NCBI GenBank assembly: GCA_028283605.1 | Contig: JAPWKH010000032.1 | Location: forward strand, 62,001 to 126,000 | Direction of reading: 5' to 3' | DNA length: 64,000 bases | Source of the DNA: Arachidicoccus sp. | Lineage (GTDB): Bacteria > Bacteroidota > Bacteroidia > Chitinophagales > Chitinophagaceae | Shown here: positions 1 through 8,623 of the stretch, one piece after another | How positions within the stretch are numbered: the first letter of the stretch is position 1 | How the letters are laid out: each line of letters starts with the position of its first letter | The notes under the pieces: model-generated | Seen by the model: the letters and a program-made list of their open reading frames with translations, nothing else | Databases searched by the model: none | What the model was told of the DNA's origin: nothing | Program-made: the position numbers and the translations under genes

Positions 1-438
1 TCGAAACTTACGCAAATGAAATCGAGGTTAGATGGTTATAAGCAAGCTATCAATGCCGCAGGCTTAAAGACTTATATCAAACAAATTATCTTTGACCAAA
101 ATGAAGATAAAATGGTAACCCAGATAGTTGATTTTTTGAAAAAGAATAAAAATTTAGAAGCAATCCTTTTCGGTGCATTGCAGGCAGGAACAAACGGATT
201 AAAAGCGTTACAACAATTAGGCTTTAATATCCCCAATGATATGGCCGTAATTTCTTTTGACGATTGCGATGTTTTCCGTCTTTATTCTCCATCAATAACT
301 GCTATTTCCCAACCTATAAATCAAATTGCAGAATCTGCAATTAACCTGCTATTAAAACGCTTAAATTCTTCAGCACAAAAGCAACAAAAGATAATCATCA
401 AAACAAGTGCGGTTTATAGGCAGTCTGTTGAAAAATAA
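1..438 (+). CDS. LacI-family transcriptional regulator, C-terminal part (cut by window start)
   Basis: The reading frame is open from base 1, so the protein starts before the window; only about the last 145 residues are present. They match the second half of the periplasmic-binding-protein-like effector domain of LacI/GalR regulators: a GTNGLKALQQLGFNIPNDMA stretch, then AVISFDD, then the ISQPINQIAESAINLLLKRL helix and the short C-terminal tail with an IIIKTSAVYRQS strand. The DNA-binding helix-turn-helix lies outside. Such regulators usually sense a sugar and control a nearby carbohydrate locus, but no such locus is visible here because transposon remnants follow directly. Family call is firm; the target is unknown. 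Confidence 0.85.
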   Translation, partial: SKLTQMKSRLDGYKQAINAAGLKTYIKQIIFDQNEDKMVTQIVDFLKKNKNLEAILFGALQAGTNGLKALQQLGFNIPNDMAVISFDDCDVFRLYSPSITAISQPINQIAESAINLLLKRLNSSAQKQQKIIIKTSAVYRQSVEK

Positions 439-755
439 ATTTGCTTAGTAGTTAGAATACTTAAGAGAGAATAAAGAATCAAAGACAAAAGTAGATCTGG
501 AAAGTAGAACTGATCATCCATAATGTATTAAAACCTGATTTCTCCGATAGTTACGGCAGCTACATTCCCTGCCTACTGAAAAGAAAAGGAAAAGGTTGGA
601 TCTATAAAGGAATTGCTTAAAACAGTTTAAATTTTATTGCATAAAGTTGAACTATTGGATATTTAAATAAAGTTGATAGTAACCATTTATTTTAGCCGTT
701 ATAACGTTTACAATAAAATTTAATTTATTTATAATAACGTGAGTTTTGTGTCAAA
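439..755. other. Gene-free stretch between lacI-type gene and IS remnant
   Basis: No convincing gene. One short open frame (about 494-622, +) of some 42 codons reads like coding sequence (LKPDFSDSYGSYIPCLLK) but I do not recognise it and it lacks a start; it may be a gene relic. Positions 640-720 are very A+T-rich with two ATAAAGTTGA repeats (about 640 and 669). Confidence 0.4.
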
Positions 756-1439
756 TCAGATAAAAACAGAAGGTAATCTGTCTAGAAAAGAATAAGCACA
801 AAGTCCTGCGAAAATATTCAATACAGCATTAATGGGACTGCGATGTCTTGTGTGTTCAATATCGCAAACTGTTTTAAGGATGTCGTTGACAGATTCGATC
901 ATACCACGTTTTTTAAGCAATAATTTTTGAGTCATATTCATCAGTTTATTTTTCATATTACTCCTAATACCTGTAATGAGCTGTAACCCTTTTTGAAAGA
1001 GTTGTTCGAATGCTTTTTGATTGATAAAACCTTTATCTGCAAACACCCAACCTTGCAGTTTATCAAACAGTTTGAGCAGGCGGTTCATATTGTTGTCCGC
1101 TTCATTGCCGGGTGTAAAAGCAACGCGCACAATCTGCCCGAAGGCATTGACGACAAGAAAGAGTTTGAAACCAAAGAACCAACCGGTTGAGCTCTTGCCG
1201 CGAGCGGCTTTACCACGAAAAACCTTATGACTGTGAATACGTCTGTTATTACAAACGCAGATGCTTGTGGAATCGGCATAATACACGCCGCATAAACAAC
1301 CCAAACGGCAGCAATGCAAAAACAAAATCATCAGCGTAACAATGCGTGGCTTCAGTTGTACGAACCTGTTGTAACTTGGCGCATCGGGAAAATAGCTGTG
1401 TAAACTGCCCTGCATTACTTCTTGTTCGTTGTGCGTATC
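756..1439 (-). pseudogene. IS982-family transposase, 5'-truncated relic
   Basis: The translation carries the catalytic core of IS982 transposases: YFPDAPSYNRFV, then DSTSICVCNNRRIHSHKVF with the first acidic residue, the GKSSTGWFFGFKLFLVVN block, FADKGFINQ and the C-terminal KKRGMIESVNDILKTVCDIEHTRHRS motif. Family members are about 290-300 residues; here about 219 to 228 remain, because the 5' end runs into the left terminal repeat of the IS481-family element at 1440. Upstream of the internal methionine the frame stays open to that junction (residues SDTHNEQEV), which shows the gene was cut rather than starting there. Not expected to be active. Confidence 0.8.
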
Positions 1440-1466
1440 AGAACTAAGGTTGACTTTGCGAATATA

Positions 1467-1519
1467 AATTTTTTCCCTGACCCTCTTTTAAATGGGGTAG
1501 AGGGCTCAGGGAAAAAATT
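1467..1519 (-). terminator. Stem-loop after IS481 transposase
   Basis: A long inverted repeat lies directly after the transposase stop codon: arms 1467-1485 and 1500-1519 share AATTTTTTCCCTGA and CCCTC, with a loop near 1486-1499. The T-rich end makes it a plausible bidirectional terminator inside the IS element that shields it from outside transcription. Confidence 0.6.
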
Positions 1520-2429
1520 ATTTTGGGGTTAATTTTTCTTTTAGAACTTCATAGGGTGTTTTTCCGTTTAATGCGCCATTGGGTCGATACGAATTATAAA
1601 ATATTTCCCACTCTTCCAATTTCTTTGAGATATCAATATCGTCCTTATATTCCAATAATTGGTAAAACTCGCGCTGGTCTGTAAGATGAGATCTTTCTAC
1701 TTTGCCATTGAGGTGAGGGCTTGCTTTTCTAATATAAACATGTCTGATACCCAAATCTTCACAGTGCCAATGAAATAAGGCTTGAAACTCATGACCATTA
1801 TCGGTCTGGATAGTGTGAATGCGAAAAGGAAAACGAGAACAAACATAATCGACAAACTCAATAGCACATTGTTGATTGTGCTTATCAAATATCTTTAATG
1901 CGCGAGCCCTTGTGGCATCATCTATGGCGGTATATTGGTAGCGTTTAATTTCTTTTCCACTTTGTTTATCTGTGAATGAAAGAAACTTTACATCAATTTG
2001 AATTCGATGACCAGGTACTTGTTTTTCGTATCGCTTAAACTGTTTCATAGAGCGTTTTCGCTGGTTTTGAGGAAGCCGGTTTAACCCGTTTCGTTTCAAT
2101 ACATACCAAATACAAGAGGCAGAAACTTTTATATCGTGATAGCGCTTTAAATACCAAGAAATACGCATTTGACCCAGATGATAAGTCTTTCGCAAATAAA
2201 GAATTTTCTCTTCAATTTCAGCCGCTATCCGAAGCTTTGGATTTTGAGGACAAGGTTTACTATTGATTAAACCAACCTCGCCCTTCTGCTCGTAATTTCT
2301 TTTCCATTGATAATAGGTTTCTCGCGATATACCAAAAAATCGACAAGTCTTTGAAATATTGCCATTATTCTTTCCATGCTGAAGAACCCTTAATTTTCTT
2401 CGTATATCTGATTGTTCTTTAATTGTCAT
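1518..2429 (-). CDS. IS481-family transposase (DDE integrase core)
   Basis: The 303-residue protein has an N-terminal helix-turn-helix (residues about 20-50, KTCRFFGISRETYYQWK), a linker, and an rve integrase-core domain. The likely catalytic triad is D146 (HRIQIDVKFLSF), D210 (IQTDNGHEF) and E245 (HLNGKVERSH), with D210 and E245 spaced about 35 residues apart as in DDE transposases. The C-terminal YNSYRPNGALNGKTPYEVL motif is typical of IS3/IS481-like enzymes. It is intact and its element still has both terminal repeats, so it may be able to move. It cuts and pastes the element through DNA strand transfer. Confidence 0.9.
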   Translation of the reverse strand: MTIKEQSDIRRKLRVLQHGKNNGNISKTCRFFGISRETYYQWKRNYEQKGEVGLINSKPCPQNPKLRIAAEIEEKILYLRKTYHLGQMRISWYLKRYHDIKVSASCIWYVLKRNGLNRLPQNQRKRSMKQFKRYEKQVPGHRIQIDVKFLSFTDKQSGKEIKRYQYTAIDDATRARALKIFDKHNQQCAIEFVDYVCSRFPFRIHTIQTDNGHEFQALFHWHCEDLGIRHVYIRKASPHLNGKVERSHLTDQREFYQLLEYKDDIDISKKLEEWEIFYNSYRPNGALNGKTPYEVLKEKLTPK

Positions 2430-2474
2430 GTTTTAGAATTTTGATTAACAAGTTAAACATTGTCAACCAAAGTC

Positions 2475-3704
2475 CTAATTTTCATAAGTTCGAAAACCAT
2501 TATCTAATTGAACAGTTGCGAGATAGCCGCTATCAGAAGCAACTCGTGAAATATAATTCAACCTTCCTTTTACAAAACCGGTTTCTTCATATGGATAAGC
2601 ATCAAACCGAAGCTGCACCTGCATTCCCGTATCAATTTTTCCTAAATTGCTTTGAGGAAGATATATCTGTGCGTAGAATTTACTGTCGGAAGGATTGATA
2701 TAACCCAATAATTTTCCTTGTTCAATAAATTGGTTTTGCTGAATCGGTTGGTTAAAGAATACTGTCCCGTCTATTGGAGAAGTAAGCACGTATTGATGCT
2801 CCCAGTCATCTACATTGCTTTTAAGCGTTTGCAAGGCTTGTTCAAAAGTTATTTTCTGTTGATTGACATCATGGTCTAATTGTTCTAATTCTTTTAGTTT
2901 ATCTCTTTGTTGATTTTGATTGGAAAGAATACTTGAATTAATTTGCGGAATAGCCATTTGTTTATTCAACAGCTTGCTTTGTTCTTGTCGGTATTCTTCC
3001 GCGGAAATGACTTTTTCTTGGAAAAGCTTTTCATTCATTTGATAGGTCTGCTTGGAAAGGTCATTGTCTTTTTCTGTCAATTCTTTTTGTTGTGCCAATG
3101 CAGTATTCATTTGATTGATGGAAGACATATCGTTCAAAATCATTTCTTTTTGTCTTGCATAAAAACCATTAACCAAATAATCGTTGAATTGCTGCAATGC
3201 GGTAACATAAGTTTGATAGGAAGATTGCAGCGTACCTATGTTTTGAAAATGTTCGGTAAACAATGCGGAAACTTTACCTGCTTTTCCTTGTGCAAGCAAA
3301 CTGACACTACTGTCTAATTGAGTGGATAGTTTTAGAACTTCATCGGGATTAGCAGTACTTTCAATCCAGCCAAGCATATCGCCTTGTTTTACCTGTTGAC
3401 CGTTTTGGACAAATAGCTTGATTAATCTCCCTGTTTGCAGAGGCATGATTTCTTTGGGGCCGTTATCGGCAGAGAGCGTTGCTCTTGCTTGTATAATATC
3501 CGGATAACGAATAAACCAAGTACCTGCAAATAGTAACAGCAATATTCCAAAAAACAGGTACAAAGCCCATTTCTCTATGAAATCAGGCTTGCGGCTGATG
3601 ATTTCCTGCGCTGCTTCGGAGTGACTTTGAAAATTGGCAACAGAAACTTTCTTTAAAGAATTTGCTTCAATAATCGTAGCTTCATCAACTGTTCTTTTTG
3701 GCAT
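2475..3704 (-). CDS. HlyD-family secretion membrane-fusion protein, 3' end removed by IS481
   Basis: Membrane-fusion partner of a peptide exporter. A cytoplasmic N-terminus (residues 1-48) is followed by one membrane helix (about 48-68, WALYLFFGILLLLFAGTWF), a first biotinyl-lipoyl half (IMPLQTGRLIKLFVQNGQQV), a long coiled-coil hairpin (about 120-280) and the second half plus beta-barrel (TSPIDGTVFFNQPIQQNQF). Relatives run some 20-30 residues further; here native sequence stops at DNGFRTYEN and a TAG formed at the IS481 junction ends the protein at 409 residues. It lies downstream of the C39-ABC exporter and precursor P0 and would complete that export system across the periplasm. The missing C-terminal strand may impair it. 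Confidence 0.85.
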   Translation of the reverse strand: MPKRTVDEATIIEANSLKKVSVANFQSHSEAAQEIISRKPDFIEKWALYLFFGILLLLFAGTWFIRYPDIIQARATLSADNGPKEIMPLQTGRLIKLFVQNGQQVKQGDMLGWIESTANPDEVLKLSTQLDSSVSLLAQGKAGKVSALFTEHFQNIGTLQSSYQTYVTALQQFNDYLVNGFYARQKEMILNDMSSINQMNTALAQQKELTEKDNDLSKQTYQMNEKLFQEKVISAEEYRQEQSKLLNKQMAIPQINSSILSNQNQQRDKLKELEQLDHDVNQQKITFEQALQTLKSNVDDWEHQYVLTSPIDGTVFFNQPIQQNQFIEQGKLLGYINPSDSKFYAQIYLPQSNLGKIDTGMQVQLRFDAYPYEETGFVKGRLNYISRVASDSGYLATVQLDNGFRTYEN

Positions 3705-3773
3705 CTGCTGAATTTTACTTATTAATGATTGCCAAATTTAATTCCTGTTTACGGCACTATAATGAACTATCAT

Positions 3774-4919
3774 TTACCTCAAATTTTGTGTTAAAAATTT
3801 TTGCAGTTCAAAAGGGGGTATAGCTTTTTGTACTATTTCCCCTTTATTATTTAAAAGGAAATTAGTAGGGTACCTGAAAATATTCAGCCTGTTAGCAGCT
3901 TCTATTCCATTTACATCCAAATAATTTTTCCAGTTGAGCTTTTGTTTTCTCATAACCAACTTCCAATTATCTTCATCTTCTTTATCGTCGGTTGAAACAC
4001 CTATTATTTCGAATTCAGTTGGTTTATATTCAGAAACGATATTTTTAAGCTCAGGAAATTGCCTCAAACAAGGTGTACAATGGCTAAACCAAAAATCAAC
4101 AAGAATAAACTTCGCTTTTAAGATTGAAGTGTCTAAAATGATTTGATTGCTGTCTGAATCAATTAAATTTATTTGTGGAAAGTGTCTTCCCATGGCAATA
4201 TTCTGCTTTGATATAGTCAATCGTTTATACAATATTTGTCCTGTATAAGAATTTCTGATTTTGTCAGACAGGGTCTTAAAATACAAATCATAGATCCCCG
4301 GCTAATGATGAATATACTCATGATTATTTAAAACTAATGCAGAAAAGTGATGCAGAAACTGATACCTGGGTTGGTCATATGCAGGATGCCCGGCAACTAT
4401 ACGGCAATAAAATTCCCGATTCAATAAAAATAGCTAATGATGATGAAAAGAAAAAGATATTGGATGAAAGGGATAGTCTTTTTCTTTCTTATGTCAGAAA
4501 TAATAACAACTCTTTTGTAAGTTTATGGATGTTGGCATACAGGTTTGATGTTAATGGCTATTCTCCAATCTGGTAAGATTTAATTTAATGTTGCTCTTAA
4601 AAGAATCTATTTTCACAAATTGATTTCCTTTTTGCAAAAAGAAAAGTAGTGAAAAAGTGTCATTTATTTTCAACATAACAAGATGCGGATATTGTATCGT
4701 TCCTTTAAAAGCAAAGCTGCCATTTATAATATTTGCAGAGTCTTTGGGATAAAACGAGCACTCCTCTCTATTTGAATATCGAAAACTTCCTGCACACAAC
4801 AAATATACTTTGCAGCTAGGGGTATTTACCTTTCCATCGAATTCAAAATAATTCTTTTGTGCGAAAAGAAACGAATTGCAACTAATGAGAACAACTATTA
4901 AAAATATTATTTTTTTCAT
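3774..4919 (-). pseudogene. TlpA-like thioredoxin with DUF4369-type N-terminus (TlpA0), broken by an internal inversion
   Basis: Three parts of one gene are present but the middle is backwards. The 5' part (4919-4572, -) has a signal peptide (MKKIIFLIVVLISCNSFLFA) and a DUF4369-like domain; the 3' part (4292-3774, -) has the thioredoxin domain with the redox motif HCTPC in DFWFSHCTPCLRQFPEL; the middle (4292-4570) is coded on the plus strand (SPANDEYTHDYLKLM to NSFVSLWMLAYRFDVNGYSPI). Flipping 4292-4571 at the AGAT/ATCT tetranucleotides restores one 381-residue frame across both junctions, a normal length for this family. Start chosen at 4919 because it gives the signal peptide. Such proteins are periplasmic thiol-disulfide reductases. 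The gene follows precursor P0, as the sister genes follow P1-P3. Confidence 0.85.
4292..4571. other. Inverted segment inside TlpA0 gene
   Basis: The segment is bounded by AGAT at 4292-4295 and ATCT at 4568-4571. Coding sense is on the plus strand inside and on the minus strand outside. Reading through the restored joints gives NLTR-SPAND on one side and GYSPI-YDLYFKTL on the other, in frame on both. A partial AAATC is also shared just outside the tetranucleotides, at slightly different distances. No recombinase gene is adjacent. Confidence 0.85.
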
Positions 4920-4934
4920 ATTAATTTGTTTGAA

Positions 4935-4964
4935 GAGTCTGTTTTCAACATAGAAAACAGACTC
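4935..4964 (-). terminator. Stem-loop between precursor P0 and TlpA0
   Basis: A perfect 12-bp stem (GAGTCTGTTTTC with GAAAACAGACTC) around a 6-nt loop lies 26 bp after the P0 stop codon. In peptide-antibiotic operons such hairpins act as attenuators or stabilise the precursor mRNA so that peptide is made in excess over downstream genes. Equivalent hairpins follow P1, P2 and P3. Confidence 0.65.
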
Positions 4965-4989
4965 TACCATTTTACTTTTAATAAAAAAA

Positions 4990-5178
4990 CTATGCCGAAG
5001 CTACCACACAGACTTTTGTATCAGATACAGTAGTTAAGCAAAAGCAATTGTCTGCGCATGGACATGCTCCACTACAACTAGCACTTCCAAAACCACCCCC
5101 CATTACTTTTTTCAATTGCTCTCTCGTGAGTACTTCAACACCATCGAGGTGTTGGATGTTTAATTTGAGCTTTTTCAT
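4990..5178 (-). CDS. RiPP precursor peptide P0, GG-leader, Cys-rich core
   Basis: A 62-residue peptide with a leader typical of Bacteroidota GG-type natural product precursors (MKKLKLNIQHLDGVEVL, then TREQLKKVMGG) and a core after the GG site containing six Cys and several Ser/Thr (SASCSGACPCADNCFC, then LTTVSDTKVCVVASA). The leader would be cut after Gly-Gly by the C39 domain of the ABC exporter encoded next upstream (start of P0 is 177 bp from the exporter stop). The mature product may be a disulfide- or thioether-bridged peptide. This is the only precursor in the locus whose frame is intact. Its 5' region (minus strand, 5185-5240) resembles that of P1: a TTAAGAACAAA block and an A/T inverted repeat. 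Confidence 0.85.
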   Translation of the reverse strand: MKKLKLNIQHLDGVEVLTREQLKKVMGGGFGSASCSGACPCADNCFCLTTVSDTKVCVVASA

Positions 5179-5354
5179 AACTCTAAGATTTAATTTTTAA
5201 AAAATAATAATCACCTGTGTTTGTTCTTAACACGAGGTATTCTCTTTGGGCTTTTAGTTGGAATATCTTTCTGCCTTTTTCAGAAAGATTTTGCACGGTT
5301 AAAAAATAATTTACATAAACAAGTAGTCGTTTTGAAATTGGAAAAAGGGCTTGT

Positions 5355-7579
5355 TCATACTCCCAATTCCAATTGGTTTTTGACTAACTCATAATATTTT
5401 CCTTTAATGGAAGTCAGATATTCATGCGTTCCTTCTTCGGCGATTTTTCCTTTGTGTAATACCACAATCTTATCGGCATTTTTTACGGTGCTTAAACGAT
5501 GCGCCACTACAATTACCGTTTTGCCTTGAAAGAACTGTTCTAAATTTTCTACAATATCTTTTTCGTTGTTGGCATCTAAAGAGTTCGTAGCTTCATCAAA
5601 AATAAATATTCCGGATTTTTATAAACGGTTCGTGCGATGAGTAATCTTTGTTTTTGTCCTTGACTCAACCCTATTCCTTCCGAACCAAGCTGTGTGTAGA
5701 AACCGTTAGATAAAGATTCGATAAAAGAATAAATATTGGCAACCCTGCAACTTTGAATCAATCTTTCATATTCAATATCTTCCTGTCCTACGGCGATGTT
5801 TTTAGCGATGGTATCGTTAAAAATATAACCATCCTGCATTACAGCGCCACATATCTGTCGCCAATAACTATGACTTAGATAATCGAAACGAATGCCACTT
5901 TCTGCTTTGTCGCTATTGCTTTTATCAACACCTGAACCAATACGAATTTCTCCATCATATTGTTCATATACTTTCAAAAGAATCTTTAATAGGGTTGTTT
6001 TGCCACTTCCACTTGCACCAACGATTGCTGTTATCTTTCCTTGTGGAATAACCAGACGAATATTTTCCAAGACAGGGTCGTTATCCGCGCCGGGATAAGC
6101 GAAAGAGAGGTTATTAATAGCAATACTTTTGTTATCTAATAACTGCGTAATGTACATTCTATCCGCGTCTTCTTCATCGGGAAGTTGATGGATTTCATTT
6201 AAACGTTCCATACTGATTTTTGCATCCTGCGCACTTTGTACAAAACCCACCCATTGTGCGATAGGTCCGCTTAATTGCCCGATAATATACTGCACAGCCA
6301 ACATTGCTCCTAAGGTCAATTGTCCATCTATGACCAATTTCGCTACAATAAAACTAATGGCGATATTTTGTATTTGATTAATCAATGTTGCCCCAGCTGA
6401 TTGCCATTGGCTGTAATTAAGTGTTTTGAAATTCAGTTTAAATACCGATGCCTGTATATTCTCCCAATCCCAGCGCTTTTGTTTTTCCGCATTGTTGAGG
6501 CGGATTTCCTGCATTCCTTGAACCAATTGTAAAGTGGCGTTGTTTTCTTTGGAAGAGAGATGAAAAGTTTGATAGTTTATTTTACGTCTGATACGCAAAA
6601 AGATTTGTACCCATGCAAAATAAACAATGCTGCCAATCATAAAAACAAAGAACAATTCTATATTGTACATCATCAGCACGATTGCATAAACCACAAAATT
6701 AAACGTAGAAAAAAGCGTGCTTAATGCAGAACCTGTAAGGAAATTTTGTATTTGTCGATTGTCACCTATGCGTTGCAAAGTATCACCTGTATGATGCACA
6801 TCGAAATATGAAACGGGAAGTTTGGTAAGTTTTATCCAAAAGTCAGATAGTATTTGCAGGTTCAATATATTAGATATTCTTAAGAGCAATCTGCTTTGTA
6901 TAAATCCTACAACGGTTTGACTGAAAGTAAGCATGAGTTGTGCAATCAATATGATAATCACGAATTGTAGGTTCTGTGTATTAATGCCTATGCCCACAAT
7001 GCTTTGCGTTAAGAACGGGACGACGAGCTGCATTAGGGATGTGATGATGAGTGCAATAAACACCTGTGCAATCTGTTCTTTGCTTTGCGCTAAATATTGC
7101 AATACTAACCGCCAGCTTAGCTTGTGTTCCTTCTCGCCGTCAGAGTCATAGAAATTAGGCGTTGGTTCCATCAGTAAAGCAATGCCGATCTGCATACCGT
7201 CTTCCGTTTCAGATGAAATCCAATGGTTAAGAAATTCATTTTTAGAATAAACAATAATGCCTTTGCCCGGGTCGGCTATCTTTACTTTGCTTTTGGAAAT
7301 ATCTATCAGAACCACAAAATGATTTTGCTCCCAATGAAGAATGCAAGGAAGTGTTATATCCAACAATTGAAAATAACTGACTTTTACGCCTCTTGTTCTG
7401 AATCCAACCCTTTCTGCCGTATCGCTGATACCAAGCATAGATACACCGGATTTACTAAAACCAGCTCTCTGCCGCAGTGTATCTGCATTGTAATGCCGCC
7501 CGTAATATTTTGCCACCATGCGTAGACAGGTGGGTCCGCAGTCCATCGCGTTTAATTGTTTATAGTAGGGAAAAGACAT
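5355..7579 (-). CDS. Peptidase C39-containing ABC exporter (bacteriocin type), one frameshift in Walker B
   Basis: Cuts GG leaders and exports the peptides. Domains: C39 peptidase (residues 1-130) with Cys14 in MDCGPTC, His87 in NHFVVL and Asp103 in DPGKG; six-helix membrane domain (about 160-430); ATPase with Walker A GASGSGKTT and signature LSQGQKQRLLIAR. The frame breaks within the Walker B strand: after EYLFL the sequence reads MKLRTL-stop, but one extra T in the run at 5598-5602 (minus strand T5 to T6) restores FDEATNSLDA and continues through the switch histidine region VVAHRLST to a stop at 5355. The corrected protein is about 741 residues, the normal size. Without correction the ATPase lacks Walker B and cannot work. 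Start 7579 follows LanC by 24 bp, so the two are probably co-transcribed. Confidence 0.9.
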
Positions 7580-7603
7580 AGGTAAAAAGCTGTGCTGAAA
7601 AAT

Positions 7604-8623
7604 TTATTGTAATAAAAGCAACGAAATAGCTGTGTCGAAATTTATTTTATATTGGAGTGTCAATTGCTGAATAAGTTGTTTGCCATGATAATTTGTTAAT
7701 GTAAATGAACCTAACCTTTTAATTTCTGACACAGGCTCATTTAATATCAAGTCTGCGAGAATAATGAAGTTATCCTCTAATGCCCCCTTCAAATGTGTTG
7801 TCAAATAAAAATTCCTAAAAGTATTGATGTATTTTAGTCCTTTATCCTGCCAAATATTCAATTGGTGTTTTCTACCCGCCAAGTAAAAACAACAAGCTAA
7901 AAATAAATTTATTCTTATGTTTTGGCTATTTGGTCTATTAATGTTGTCAACATCCTCTCCTAATCGTCTATCCAGAAAATCCATGCAATCGTAAAGTCCC
8001 TTTTCTACAGCCTGTTCGTTTACTTTCGTCCAAAGAAATTCGCCGAAAAAATATATTACGTGTCCGATATTTATCAAATCTTCATTCGACAAGTTTTCTT
8101 TAAAAAGAAGACCTTCATCTCCGCTAATTTTTTCTTGCAAATCGTCCGTTAATAACACTAAACATTCTTCGTGAAAAATGCTTTTCAATCTATGTGTATT
8201 AGGGTTCTTGCTTTTGTATCGGCTTGAAAAGAAGAGAATTTTTCCTAATATCCCTTTTGATAGAGAGATATTTTTGTCTGAAGAATATACGACCGATTTA
8301 TAAAGCGTATCGTCAATCTCTTCTAATATCTCATCAGTATTCATTTCAAGAAAACCATTTTGGGCCACCCATTCAACCATCCATCCAATTCCGGCAAGTC
8401 CTTTTGCAAAACCCAAACTTTCAATGGAAGCAATATTTTCGGCTATTTCATCTAAATTCTTTAAGGCTTGTTCTTTATATCGGTCCTTGTCACTATTTGT
8501 TGATAGAAGATAGAATAGAATTGCCCTTCCTGCTTTTCCGTTAAAAAGCCCGTAGCATTTCGTTTCGGAATTCGCCGAGTTGTGCATAATATCTGATTGA
8601 TTGGAACGATCAGCTGCTTGCAT
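7604..8623 (-). CDS. LanC-like protein (lanthionine synthetase C family) lacking visible zinc ligands
   Basis: A 339-residue protein with two LanC-type helix-hairpin repeats: GLFNGKAGRAILFYLL (residues about 26-41) and GFAKGLAGIGWMVEWV (about 72-87). The zinc motifs of true cyclases, WCYG in the third quarter and CHG near the end, are not present; the only CYG is at the N-terminus, in the wrong place. It is also shorter than the usual ~400 residues. It may bind precursor or act as a scaffold rather than form thioethers, or it may be decayed. It overlaps the preceding glycosyltransferase by 14 bp and is followed by the exporter, so it belongs to the modification operon. Confidence 0.7.
   Translation of the reverse strand: MQAADRSNQSDIMHNSANSETKCYGLFNGKAGRAILFYLLSTNSDKDRYKEQALKNLDEIAENIASIESLGFAKGLAGIGWMVEWVAQNGFLEMNTDEILEEIDDTLYKSVVYSSDKNISLSKGILGKILFFSSRYKSKNPNTHRLKSIFHEECLVLLTDDLQEKISGDEGLLFKENLSNEDLINIGHVIYFFGEFLWTKVNEQAVEKGLYDCMDFLDRRLGEDVDNINRPNSQNIRINLFLACCFYLAGRKHQLNIWQDKGLKYINTFRNFYLTTHLKGALEDNFIILADLILNEPVSEIKRLGSFTLTNYHGKQLIQQLTLQYKINFDTAISLLLLQ

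Larger units (their letters stand above)
1440..2476 (-). mobile_element. IS481-family insertion sequence, about 1.04 kb, complete
   Basis: A single transposase gene sits between imperfect terminal inverted repeats. The left end (plus strand from 1440) reads AGAACTAAGGTTGACTTTGC and the right end (minus strand from 2476) reads AGGACTTTGGTTGACAATGT; 14 of 20 positions agree, with the core GGTTGAC identical. Length and single-ORF layout fit IS481. I see no matching target duplication outside the ends (TGCGTATCA on the left, AATTTTCAT on the right), so the flanks were probably rearranged. The element truncates an IS982 relic on its left and an HlyD-type gene on its right, the latter picking up a stop codon at the junction. 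Confidence 0.75.

Noticed and set aside
4337-4576. Plus-strand ORF of 79 codons as an independent gene
   Set aside because: Its protein is the missing middle of the flanking minus-strand TlpA0; re-inversion restores a continuous frame, so it is not a separate gene.
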